Part shown: positions 1 to 7,073 of the stretch, one piece after another | Layout of the letters: the number at the start of each line of letters is the position of its first letter | How positions within the stretch are numbered: the first letter of the stretch is position 1 | Source of the DNA: JBEIQE01 sp040376705 | Lineage (GTDB): Bacteria > Pseudomonadota > Alphaproteobacteria > UBA2400 | Assembly: GCA_040376705.1 (NCBI GenBank) | Contig: JBEIQE010000020.1 | Location: forward strand, 1-37,171 | Direction of reading: 5' to 3' | DNA: 37,171 nt | Program-made: the position numbers and the translations under genes | The notes under the pieces: model-generated | Database searches by the model: none | Seen by the model: only the letters and a program-made list of their open reading frames with translations | Told to the model about the DNA's origin: nothing

Positions 1-67
1 CGAACCTTCGTACGCTTGCACGGGCAGATTTACAGTCTGCTGCCATTAACCACTCGGCCACCCTTCC
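1..67 (-). tRNA. tRNA-Tyr (GTA anticodon), 3' part cut off by window edge
   Basis: Read on the minus strand, the sequence begins GGAAGGGTGGCCGAGTGG, a typical class II tRNA 5' end. It continues into an anticodon arm CAGACTGTAAATCTG, whose loop gives anticodon GTA (tyrosine). A long variable arm follows (CGTGC/GTACG around a four-base loop), as expected for bacterial tRNA-Tyr, and then the start of the T arm. The rest of the T arm and the 3' acceptor strand lie beyond base 1. The mature 5' end was placed at base 67 from the acceptor sequence. Confidence 0.9.
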
Positions 68-85
68 GGCCAATCAGAGGAGGTG

Positions 86-115
86 GAAATACCCAGAATC
101 TGTCCAAAGAGTCAA
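86..115 (-). promoter_or_regulatory. putative sigma70-type promoter of tRNA-Tyr
   Basis: On the minus strand a TTGACT (-35, bases 110-115) is followed after 17 bases by GTATTT/TATTTC (-10, about bases 86-92). Transcription would start roughly 12 bases before the tRNA 5' end. The -35 is good and the -10 mediocre, so this is inference from spacing and position. Confidence 0.4.
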
Positions 116-204
116 TGCCGTTAACCAAATTCTCTGCAAAATTTGAAATTGACCCTGAAAATGCCTATTATTTGCTCCATAGCGTTAAAGGGACCCTAGG
201 GCAA

Positions 205-807
205 ATGCAGCGGATTTTAATCGTCGGCCAGTCAGGCAGTGGTAAAAGCACATTGTCGTGCATGCTCTCAAGCGGCCTTGGCTTACCTTGGTATAATGGC
301 GACCAGATTTTACGTCATCCAGATGCCAGCCTGCGGAATGAGCAGGACTTTCACCAGCAGCTCGACCTGACCTCGGCCAAACCAAGCTGGATCATGGACG
401 GCAATATTATCGCCAGAGATCCACAAACCATTGCACGCGCCGATACTCTGATATGGCTTGATTATGATACGCCCCTTACGGCGTTCCGTTTTGCCAGCCG
501 TAGCATAGCACGCCTGTGCGATGGTGAGACGCTGATTGGCGTACCGCGCAAACCGCATGAGAGCTTTGCCAATATCGCCAAAGATATTTATTGGGGAACA
601 AGGGCATTCATTCGCCGCCAAAGCGAGCTGAAAGCGTTTTATACGCCCATATTCGAGAATACAGCTGCACACGACCATCTGCAGAAAATTCGCCTGCACT
701 CGCCAACCGAGACCTCGCGTTTCCTGAGAGATATGGGCATTGCCTCTACGCCAACCCGCGCCCAGAAGCGCGATGCCCGCAAGATTATCCCCTCCGCTAC
801 CCGCTAA
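205..807 (+). CDS. small P-loop kinase, adenylate kinase-like ('topology modulation protein' family)
   Basis: This 200-residue protein opens with a Walker A loop, GQSGSGKS, at residues 8-15. A region resembling nucleotide/shikimate kinases follows: an acidic substrate-side segment (WYNGDQ near residue 30), an SWIMDGN segment and an ADTLIWLDYD strand. In adenylate kinase-like proteins annotated as topology modulation proteins, the loop sits at the very N terminus as here. That supports the ATG at 205, which has an AGGG a few bases upstream, over the longer frame reaching back into the tRNA gene. The substrate is unknown. It lies 73 bases upstream of rlmB on the same strand and could be co-transcribed with it. 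The kinase fold is well supported; any specific function would be a guess. Confidence 0.75.
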   Translation: MQRILIVGQSGSGKSTLSCMLSSGLGLPWYNGDQILRHPDASLRNEQDFHQQLDLTSAKPSWIMDGNIIARDPQTIARADTLIWLDYDTPLTAFRFASRSIARLCDGETLIGVPRKPHESFANIAKDIYWGTRAFIRRQSELKAFYTPIFENTAAHDHLQKIRLHSPTETSRFLRDMGIASTPTRAQKRDARKIIPSATR

Positions 808-880
808 CAGCATAAACGCTGGATTTCGCCTCCCCCTTCCCCCTATATTCCGCCCTCATTTAATAACCCAAGGATACACC

Positions 881-1684
881 ATGGCCCGCCGCCCTTCACA
901 TCAGCCCAATAAAGCCAGAGGCCAGCAGGGCGAGCGCCAGACCACCTGGATTTACGGCCTGCATGCCGTGCGTCAGGCGTGGCTGAACCCGGAGCGTAAT
1001 TGCCGCCGCCTGCTGCTGACCGAAGGTGCTGAAGAGTCATTCCGCGAGGTGCTGCTCGAAGCCAAGCGCATGAACCTGCCTCGCCCCACCCCCGTGCGGG
1101 CCGACCGTGAAGGGCTCGACCAGCAAATGCCCGGCGCTGTGCATCAGGGTATTGCCCTTGATGCCGCCCCACTGCCCGAAACTGACCTTGGCGATATCTG
1201 CCGCATGGCCGATGGCATGGACAGCGCCTGCGTGATGATCCTCGATCAGGTGACCGACCCGCACAATGTGGGCGCCATTCTGCGCTCTTGCGCTGCCTTT
1301 GGTGCGCTGGCGATTATCATGCCTGACCGCAACACACCGCCAGTCACTGGCGTATTGGCAAAAATCGCCTGTGGCGCTGTGGATGTTGTGCCGATCATCA
1401 GTGTCGGCAATCTCGCGCGCGCCATGGATGAGTTGAAGGAAGCTGGCTTCTGGAGCGTTGGTCTGGCCGAAGAAGGAGACAAGCTGCTCTCCGAGGTCGA
1501 CCTGAATGGTAAGATTGCATTGGTTATGGGCGCTGAAGGCGAAGGTATGCGCCGCCTGACCATGGAGCATTGCGATATCATCGCCAAGCTGCCCACCGTG
1601 CCGCCGATTGGCAGCCTTAACGTTTCAAACGCTGCAGCCGTATCGCTGTACGAAGTTACGAGACGCGCAAAACCTGCGGCTTAA
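881..1684 (+). CDS. rlmB: 23S rRNA (guanosine-2'-O-)-methyltransferase RlmB, TrmH/SpoU family
   Basis: A 267-residue SPOUT-class methyltransferase, which in the RlmB group 2'-O-methylates G2251 in the peptidyl-transferase region of 23S rRNA using S-adenosylmethionine. The substrate-binding N-terminal domain (about residues 20-105) starts with the WIYGLHAV segment typical of the family. The C-terminal knotted domain carries the three SpoU motifs: DQVTDPHNVGAILRS (motif 1, with the catalytic Arg), LVMGAEGEGMRRL (motif 2) and IGSLNVSNAAAV (motif 3). The start at 881 follows AAGGAT, and the lysine/arginine-rich first 20 residues are common in alphaproteobacterial homologues. The last 29 bases overlap the convergent gene ending at 1656. 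The family is certain; the exact target nucleotide is inferred. Confidence 0.9.
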   Translation: MARRPSHQPNKARGQQGERQTTWIYGLHAVRQAWLNPERNCRRLLLTEGAEESFREVLLEAKRMNLPRPTPVRADREGLDQQMPGAVHQGIALDAAPLPETDLGDICRMADGMDSACVMILDQVTDPHNVGAILRSCAAFGALAIIMPDRNTPPVTGVLAKIACGAVDVVPIISVGNLARAMDELKEAGFWSVGLAEEGDKLLSEVDLNGKIALVMGAEGEGMRRLTMEHCDIIAKLPTVPPIGSLNVSNAAAVSLYEVTRRAKPAA

Positions 1685-3113
1685 GCCAGTTCGAATTGGC
1701 GCCATAACCGCCGGTGAAAGCCTCAATCAGCTTGGGCACTTCTGAAGGTGCCTGATTGGCCAGCATGTGGCTGGCCAATGCTGCGGGCAGCTCGGTGCAA
1801 TCAACTACCGATTTGGCGGGCGGCGTAAAGCCAACCTGCTTTGACAGCGCATAAGCAGATGAGTAGGCCACCTGTAGCTGGCCTAGAGACAGCTCAGGCG
1901 TTGAAAAATCGGTCAGCCCCATGCTGCTGGCCATATGCCGCTGAATAGCACCACGAATTTCACCCTTACGGGCAGCCACATCACTCGGGTGACTTTCAGC
2001 ACGCAGCCTCTCATCTTCACTCGCATCGACCTCCAGATTAGCCTTCAGGCGAGCTGAGCGGTCGATCATGCACGGGATTGGCGCATCGAGAATGCCAAGG
2101 TTAATCCCGTAAGCCATTTCGGTACTGGCGCGGGCAATCGCCATCTGCAGCGGGTTGTTGGTATTTGCTGTGGCGTAGATTTTACCAAGGCCGCGGTCGG
2201 CGTACCACAGGGCGGCACGTGCCTCTTTGCTGTTCGCCAAATGATAGGGTACTGCATTCCCCTTATTGAGGTGCTCCACCATATGCAGCACGGTTTGCAT
2301 GTTCTGACAGTGCTTGACCACCACACCGTTAAACTGCGCGAAATGGCTAAAGCCCTCGGGCTCATCATAAGCTGCCATATAGTTGCGCAACAGTGGCACC
2401 ACACTGCGCGGCAGCATATCAAGGTTGAGACGAGTGGTAACCTCACTCATCGCGCTCTCGATCTGCTTGCCAATCGTCTGGCCGACGATTTCTTCCTTGT
2501 GCTGGACCTTGGGGTCAACCGTGGCGCGTATCGCATCAATCTCTTTATCAAACAGCTTCTTCTGCTTGGCGGGGTCATCGCTTGCCAGCACAGCATAATA
2601 CGCAAGGCGCATGGCAAACTCGGCAATCTTGCGCTCGACCTTGGGCTGCTCGGCCACCTTCTCGGCCAAACGGCGCTGGCTGAGGGATGATAGCTCGCAA
2701 ATCTCTTCACCCAGATCATGCATGAGCACCTGAATGCACATATCGTGCACCATATGCTGTGCGGCCTCCGCGCCATTCTGCCAGGCTTTGGAGTTGAACT
2801 TGCGCACAACGCCCGGCTTGCCCAGCGCCATGCTGCCCACAGCCGCGATGAGTGGCATAACCATCAGTGTGTGCTGGCCGGTGGTACCCTTCAAACACTC
2901 ATCAAGATGGGGGTTGCCTTCAAAGCGCTTCACTTCACACAGCTTGCCCAGCAGCAACTGGAACGCACGATGGCTGATAGGATCGATACCCAGATTAAGC
3001 GCGCGGCAGGTCTGGTCAAACGCCTCAACCACCTGACCTCTTTCGGTCAGGTTATAAATATCGCGGTAAAGCGTAATGAGCTTCGGGAGTGGCGTAAGGG
3101 CAGATGTAGTCAT
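1656..3113 (-). CDS. uncharacterised protein with HD-like metal-site motif
   Basis: A 485-residue, mostly helical, cytoplasmic-looking protein with no signal peptide or membrane segment. The middle of its N-terminal half has a histidine (QHTL, residue ~81) followed about 50 residues later by MHDLGEE (His-Asp at ~132-133). This spacing recalls the H...HD arrangement of HD-domain phosphohydrolases such as the RelA/SpoT hydrolase domain. The remaining ~330 residues resemble nothing I recognise. The ATG at 3113 was preferred; a GTG seven codons upstream (3134) has an AGGCGG-like sequence too close to it. The 3' end overlaps rlmB tail-to-tail by 29 bases. A nucleotide phosphohydrolase role is inference from one motif only. 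Confidence 0.7.
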   Translation of the reverse strand: MTTSALTPLPKLITLYRDIYNLTERGQVVEAFDQTCRALNLGIDPISHRAFQLLLGKLCEVKRFEGNPHLDECLKGTTGQHTLMVMPLIAAVGSMALGKPGVVRKFNSKAWQNGAEAAQHMVHDMCIQVLMHDLGEEICELSSLSQRRLAEKVAEQPKVERKIAEFAMRLAYYAVLASDDPAKQKKLFDKEIDAIRATVDPKVQHKEEIVGQTIGKQIESAMSEVTTRLNLDMLPRSVVPLLRNYMAAYDEPEGFSHFAQFNGVVVKHCQNMQTVLHMVEHLNKGNAVPYHLANSKEARAALWYADRGLGKIYATANTNNPLQMAIARASTEMAYGINLGILDAPIPCMIDRSARLKANLEVDASEDERLRAESHPSDVAARKGEIRGAIQRHMASSMGLTDFSTPELSLGQLQVAYSSAYALSKQVGFTPPAKSVVDCTELPAALASHMLANQAPSEVPKLIEAFTGGYGANSNWLKPQVLRVS

Positions 3114-3163
3114 GAGGCACAATAGGAAGCGCACACCGCCTATTTCAAGGCAATTTTAGTGCG

Positions 3164-3192
3164 TTGCATCAATATGTTGGGGCCGCTAGTAT
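3164..3192 (+). promoter_or_regulatory. candidate promoter for the gene starting at 3231
   Basis: TTGCAT (3164-3169), a 17-base spacer and TAGTAT (3187-3192) lie 38 bases upstream of the start codon. The -10 matches four of six consensus bases and the -35 three. The same GCGTTGCA context occurs in the candidate gltA promoter. Confidence 0.35.
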
Positions 3193-3230
3193 CCGCCCAT
3201 CCCCACCAACACTCATAAAGGAGAAAAACT

Positions 3231-3848
3231 ATGTGTGTTAATACCAAGGGCTACAATTGGGAACGCCCTGCAACCTATGGCGATTGTGCCGTACTTGCTG
3301 AACATTTCCCTAATACAAACTTTACCGGTCTGCTGACAGCCATGTCACAGGACGGTGCCAAGCCGCTCACGGTTGATCTGGCCCTTGTTGGCGCCATGAT
3401 GCACACCGAGGCAGATGACCGCGGCATGCGTTATGTACCGTTCACGGCTGTTGAGACCAATGGCAGCCAGAACGTTGTAAAGCTGCCGGTTATGGAGCAA
3501 GTGACGGATTGGCTCGAGAACTCGGCCCTCGGCACCGATATGTGGAACAATGCCTCCAACTGGTGCGAAAACGAGATGGGCACACGCGTTCATTTCGCTA
3601 TGAACTGCGGTTGCGGCCTGGTTGCTGTTTCAGCCTATAAGAACGGCCTGTGGCAGTCATGGAAAGAGCGTTTCAATGCCTCGCGCGCACATTTGTTTGG
3701 CCGCACCAGCGTTGTAACCCGCAGCACCAACAGCATTGAGGGTCTCGATATCACAGAAGCTCAGTTAGCTATGTGGCAGCGTATCCGTCAGTGCCTTGAA
3801 GCTCTGCCGGCTGTATCAGCTCAGCCTGAACTGAAGATGGCCGCCTAA
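3231..3848 (+). CDS. uncharacterised 205-residue protein
   Basis: The start is well defined by AAAGGAG seven to eight bases before the ATG. The protein is cytoplasmic by appearance (no signal peptide or membrane segment). It is rich in Asn, Trp and Cys in the middle, including NWCENEMG and MNCGCGL near residues 111-130, so several cysteines may bind metal or form a redox site. I do not recognise a family. It is followed after three bases by the exported DUF2946-like protein (GTG start at 3852) and then by another unknown gene, so the three may form an operon. Codon usage and GC content look like those of the neighbours. Confidence 0.7.
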   Translation: MCVNTKGYNWERPATYGDCAVLAEHFPNTNFTGLLTAMSQDGAKPLTVDLALVGAMMHTEADDRGMRYVPFTAVETNGSQNVVKLPVMEQVTDWLENSALGTDMWNNASNWCENEMGTRVHFAMNCGCGLVAVSAYKNGLWQSWKERFNASRAHLFGRTSVVTRSTNSIEGLDITEAQLAMWQRIRQCLEALPAVSAQPELKMAA

Positions 3849-3851
3849 AAC

Positions 3852-4247
3852 GTGAACCTGCCTTCGCATAACTCTTTCCGCTTCTTTGCCGCATGGTGTG
3901 CCCTGCTGGCGGTGATGCTGCAATTTGCAGCCATGCCGCTTGCCAATGCCCATATGCTGCAGCGTGGCTTGGAGCGTGTGAATGCGCAAACAACTACCAT
4001 CTGTACGCCTTTGGGCAGCACCGAGCTGCAACTGGGGCAGGATGGTCAGCCGTTACAAACTCACGTTAGTGCATGGGTGCATTGCGTTATCTGCTTTGTG
4101 GGTGGCTCTGCGCCGCTCATTACCGGTAGTGCCGCAGTTGTACCTGTTATTCACCTCACCGCTCTGGCTGGCGGTAAGGATTATACCGCGCTGGTGCCGC
4201 AAGGTGCTGGTAACTTATGGCCGCACGGCCGAGGCCCACCTGCCTGA
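3852..4247 (+). CDS. DUF2946-like exported small protein
   Basis: A 131-residue protein starting with GTG three bases after the upstream stop codon, so probably translationally coupled; no separate Shine-Dalgarno is visible. Residues 1-33 form a signal peptide (hydrophobic stretch AAWCALLAVMLQFAAM ending PLANA). The mature part contains HCVICF at about residues 77-82, then a second hydrophobic stretch, and ends HGRGPPA. A signal peptide, a central CxxC within a hydrophobic setting and a proline-rich R-x-P-P tail are features of DUF2946 proteins, which are often found near copper-related genes. No copper gene is visible here, so a metal role is not claimed. Family assignment is from pattern recall and is moderate. 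Confidence 0.6.
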   Translation: MNLPSHNSFRFFAAWCALLAVMLQFAAMPLANAHMLQRGLERVNAQTTTICTPLGSTELQLGQDGQPLQTHVSAWVHCVICFVGGSAPLITGSAAVVPVIHLTALAGGKDYTALVPQGAGNLWPHGRGPPA

Positions 4248-4292
4248 TCTGTTCGCATTTTTGGTTTTCGCTAACATATCAGGATATTCATC

Positions 4293-4907
4293 ATGACTGA
4301 CATACCCATGGGTGGCTTTACGCCGCGCCCGTTCCCCATACCTGTTGTTGCACAGGAAGATGGTCCCTGCCCGCGCGCTTTGCACGAGCAGGCCCGAGAG
4401 AAACTGTTTCCGTTTTACAAGGACGCAGCCGATGAAGTGCGTAGCTGGCGGCGAGAGGCCTATGAGGCAGGCCAGCGCCGTAAGGCAACGCATAACCCGC
4501 TACGCTGGCTGATGGCGATGGGCGATCAGCTCTATGCCAAAGCCGAGCAGCACTGGGCCAGCCAGCGGCTGGCTGTTATCGCTACGCATGTTGATAATGC
4601 AGCTGTTAACCGCCACCTCGGCTGGAGCCCCGAGGCAGCAGCACCTCTATGCCAACCTCAGGCAGCCACGCGCAGCACCGCCAGCGTTGTTACGGCTTTC
4701 GTAACGGCAGGCGCAGTGATGATGGCTCAAACCGGCATCGAAACCGTGCCATTTACCGCCGATCAACGCTTTGAGGCCGCACTGGCATTTGGCGCAATTT
4801 GCGGCAGTGGTGGCGGCGATAATAAGCGCGAGGCCCTGTGCCATGCCCCCAAAATGACCTTGAGGCGTAAAACCTTAGGAATTGGAGGCGAGAACACGCT
4901 GGCATAA
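4293..4907 (+). CDS. uncharacterised 204-residue protein
   Basis: The frame starts at ATG 4293 after an AGGAT, 45 bases downstream of the DUF2946-like gene. The N terminus is Pro-rich. Residues ~35-100 are basic and probably helical (many Arg, Ala, Glu). A stretch at about residues 129-145 (ASVVTAFVTAGAVMMAQ) is hydrophobic enough to be a buried helix or a weak membrane segment. A Cys/Gly-rich part (AICGSGGGDN) comes before a basic C terminus. No family was recognised. The last bases overlap the -35 element proposed for tRNA-Thr. The lower part of the frame is less convincing as a folded domain, so the gene is probable rather than certain. Confidence 0.55.
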   Translation: MTDIPMGGFTPRPFPIPVVAQEDGPCPRALHEQAREKLFPFYKDAADEVRSWRREAYEAGQRRKATHNPLRWLMAMGDQLYAKAEQHWASQRLAVIATHVDNAAVNRHLGWSPEAAAPLCQPQAATRSTASVVTAFVTAGAVMMAQTGIETVPFTADQRFEAALAFGAICGSGGGDNKREALCHAPKMTLRRKTLGIGGENTLA

Positions 4908-4927
4908 GCCAAATAATTTGCTATAAG
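4899..4927 (+). promoter_or_regulatory. putative promoter of tRNA-Thr
   Basis: CTGGCA (4899-4904), a 17-base spacer and TATAAG (4922-4927) place a start about 8 bases before the tRNA. The -35 overlaps the 3' end of the preceding coding frame. Confidence 0.45.
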
Positions 4928-4941
4928 ATGCCCAAATGAGT

Positions 4942-5016
4942 GCCGGCATAGCACAGCGGTAGTGCAGCGGTTTTGTAAACCGAAGGTCGGGAGTTCAATC
5001 CTCTCTGCCGGCACCA
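4942..5016 (+). tRNA. tRNA-Thr (TGT anticodon)
   Basis: Complete cloverleaf: acceptor strands GCCGGCA (4942-4948) and TGCCGGC (5006-5012) pair over seven bases. The D arm is GCACAGCGGTAGTGC. The anticodon arm loop TTTGTAA gives anticodon TGT (threonine). The T arm contains the standard GTTCAATC. The discriminator A and a genome-encoded CCA end at 5016. Confidence 0.96.
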
Positions 5017-5047
5017 TTTTAAGACTCTACCTTCCTGCAGGTGTGTC

Positions 5048-5281
5048 ATGGCTTATTGCCGTTTATCTTCCGAACAACCCGAATGCGATCTGTACTGCTA
5101 CGATAGTGGCACAGGTTACGAAACACATGTCGGCCAGGCTGGCCTGCCGCATGATGGCGCCAGCTTTACCGATACCAACCTGACCAGCTTTAAAACCCGC
5201 CTGCTTGAGCTGCGCACCATAGGCTATCGCATACCCGACAAGGTGTTCATGCGCATAGATGCCGAGATAGCCGAAGCATGA
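5048..5281 (+). CDS. small uncharacterised protein, phage-cargo-like
   Basis: A 77-residue protein whose first residues (MAYCRLSS...CDLYCYDSG) resemble short proteins seen in prophages and some bacterial accessory regions; this is recalled similarity, not a search. It contains three cysteines in the first 20 residues and an acidic C terminus, with no membrane segment. It begins 31 bases downstream of tRNA-Thr, and its stop overlaps the next start in an ATGA arrangement, so the two small genes are translationally coupled. Nothing else nearby (integrase, structural genes) supports an intact prophage. Function unknown. Confidence 0.6.
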   Translation: MAYCRLSSEQPECDLYCYDSGTGYETHVGQAGLPHDGASFTDTNLTSFKTRLLELRTIGYRIPDKVFMRIDAEIAEA

Positions 5282-5541
5282 TCAAATGGCAGGAGATGGA
5301 TGAGCGCCTAGAGACAGGCGCGCTCGAAGTTCTTGGCAAACAATACCGTATTGTTCAAACCTGCATCGCGGCTCCAGAGCAATACGATGTTTTTCTGGGT
5401 TCTCTTGAAGTTGGCTATCTGCGCCTGCGCAATGGCAAATTCAGAGCCGACTACAAAGCCGGCCCTACAGAAACCGTTTATAGCTATAACGACCCGCAAG
5501 GGCGTGATGATTTTTTGAAGAGGCACGCGACCGCTTTATAA
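5278..5541 (+). CDS. small uncharacterised protein coupled to the preceding gene
   Basis: An 87-residue protein starting at the ATG that overlaps the previous stop codon by four bases. The composition is that of a small mixed alpha/beta protein (GKQYRIVQTC, YDVFLGSLEVGYLRLRNGKF). It has no signal peptide or membrane helix. It probably works with, or is at least co-expressed with, the 77-residue partner. The stop at 5541 is 60 bases from the end of the convergent oxidoreductase gene. I do not recognise a named family. Confidence 0.6.
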   Translation: MIKWQEMDERLETGALEVLGKQYRIVQTCIAAPEQYDVFLGSLEVGYLRLRNGKFRADYKAGPTETVYSYNDPQGRDDFLKRHATAL

Positions 5542-5601
5542 CCGAAGCTGTTACCGCCATTCACTTCAAGCATCATGAAGATAACGGCGAATAGCCAATA
5601 A

Positions 5602-6921
5602 TTACACAGCTGGTGATATGTGGCGCGCAGGTGCAGGCTGCGCAACGCCATAGCGCGTGAGCAGGCTGCGCATGGCAACAGGCTCCATATCGGCTACGCT
5701 GCTATAATTTGCTTTTGCGCTTGCAGGGTCAGCTTTCAATCCGGTTTGTACTGCCAGCTTGGTGTTATGGGTCTCGATACCTTCAATGACTTCCTGCAGG
5801 GCAAAAGCCTTATCGAGATGGCTAAGTGAATTTACCGGGCCTGAAGGCTTTATACGGCCTAGCTTATCGAGTACATCGGTCATGCTGCGGCCAATCCAGG
5901 CACCAATTTTATCATTCGGCAGCAAGCCAGCAGGCAAGCCTGTATCAATACTTGTTGGTGTGTGCTGGCTCAGTAATTGGCTGCGGCCGGTTACCGGATC
6001 GATCTTGTAGAATGAAATTTCATCAAGTGCACCACCACGCTCCTGCTTTACGGCATCGAAATTAAACTCGGCGGCAAAGACCTCGCCCTTAGCAGAGCGC
6101 AAGTACTGCACCACGCGGCGCGCCTGTGTCGGCAGTTCATACGAGCAATGGAAATCTACTGGCGTTCTCAGCTTTTCGGTTTGTAGCTTAAGGTCGGCAT
6201 CGAATGGCACATCCTGCGCACCAGCAGCCAGATAGCCAGCCTTGAGACTGCCGCTGTTGAGCACCAGATGGTCCTGCGCCAGAACTTCCTGTACTACACC
6301 AAGAGCATGAATGGCTTCGCTGCGCACACCAATGGTGGGGCGCGCATCCTGCGTGCGGTCTTTACCCCATACAGCCTGATAACCAATAGGCGTAAGAGCG
6401 CCATACTTGGCCTCAAGCGCTGCTTTATCCTTGTTATAGGCATCAAACGCAGGGCTGAAGTTGATGATGGTATTAAGGCTTACATAGCGGCTGGCAAACG
6501 CGGGATACAACTCGCGCGTTTCCTCAATTGTTTCGGTAATCGGCTTCTCAGCCAGAATGAATGAAACTTCTGGGCGCTTGGCAAATACTGCCCGATACGC
6601 ATCGGCATGGTACTTATCGTTGAATGCAGCCACTATGCCATGCAGCGGCTGCTGGGGCGCGAAGTGATATAGCGCATCGTCAACACTGGGATAGGTCGCG
6701 ATATGAGCCGGCACGCTGGCCAGCTTTGCGGGGTCCTGATCGACTACGCCGATGTTAAGGCGAATGCCGTGCTGCGCTTCCATCCAGTTACCGAAACGCG
6801 CCAATGCCGCCAGATGCGGCGCACCCATTTTGCCATGGCCCATAACCAGCATGTTCATCTGTGATTGGGCAGGCTGGCGTAAGCTGCAGGCGGCAAAACT
6901 GGACTGCAGTGTCTCGGTCAT
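5602..6921 (-). CDS. Gfo/Idh/MocA-family NAD(P)-dependent oxidoreductase-like protein
   Basis: A 439-residue protein. After about 20 residues it enters a Rossmann-type strand-loop (NMLVMGHGKMGAPHLAAL, a GxGxMG-like dinucleotide loop). Then come a conserved aspartate in a beta strand (IGVVDQDPAKL) and the family's AEKPIT segment (residues ~120-127, the EKP motif of Gfo/Idh/MocA enzymes). The C-terminal part is a mixed alpha/beta substrate domain. These enzymes oxidise or reduce sugars and related polyols with NAD(P); the substrate here cannot be read. It is unusual in having a ~20-residue N-terminal extension and low similarity to well-known members. It is monocistronic and faces away from the SOS-controlled polymerase across an AT-rich 152-base gap. 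Confidence 0.7.
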   Translation of the reverse strand: MTETLQSSFAACSLRQPAQSQMNMLVMGHGKMGAPHLAALARFGNWMEAQHGIRLNIGVVDQDPAKLASVPAHIATYPSVDDALYHFAPQQPLHGIVAAFNDKYHADAYRAVFAKRPEVSFILAEKPITETIEETRELYPAFASRYVSLNTIINFSPAFDAYNKDKAALEAKYGALTPIGYQAVWGKDRTQDARPTIGVRSEAIHALGVVQEVLAQDHLVLNSGSLKAGYLAAGAQDVPFDADLKLQTEKLRTPVDFHCSYELPTQARRVVQYLRSAKGEVFAAEFNFDAVKQERGGALDEISFYKIDPVTGRSQLLSQHTPTSIDTGLPAGLLPNDKIGAWIGRSMTDVLDKLGRIKPSGPVNSLSHLDKAFALQEVIEGIETHNTKLAVQTGLKADPASAKANYSSVADMEPVAMRSLLTRYGVAQPAPARHISPAV

Positions 6922-7020
6922 CAGTGCCCCTTTTTAAGTTGTTGATTTTAAAACAATATCAAATCGACTTAGTTAAATACAATTAGCCATTATAGTTAAC
7001 CGGAAAACTATTAATAAAAC

Positions 7021-7050
7021 CTGACAAAAAGATATTATGTTCACTATATG
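7021..7050 (+). promoter_or_regulatory. putative promoter of the Y-family polymerase gene
   Basis: CTGACA (7021-7026), an 18-base spacer and TATATG (7045-7050) sit inside an unusually AT-rich gap (6922-7073). The -10 is inside the SOS box, which fits repression by LexA occlusion. Confidence 0.5.
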
Positions 7051-7053
7051 TTC
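7039..7053 (+). promoter_or_regulatory. LexA operator (alphaproteobacterial SOS box GTTC-N7-GTTC)
   Basis: The bases GTTCACTATATGTTC form a perfect direct repeat of GTTC separated by seven bases, the operator recognised by alphaproteobacterial LexA. It overlaps the proposed -10 and lies 20 bases before the polymerase start codon. It could also influence the divergent oxidoreductase gene, although that start is 118 bases away. Confidence 0.85.
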
Positions 7054-7073
7054 TTTTTATGCCAGCATGACTT

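Noticed and set aside
4942..5016. tRNA-Thr as an active attachment site
   Set aside because: No second copy of the tRNA 3' end, no integrase and no phage structural genes were found in the window.
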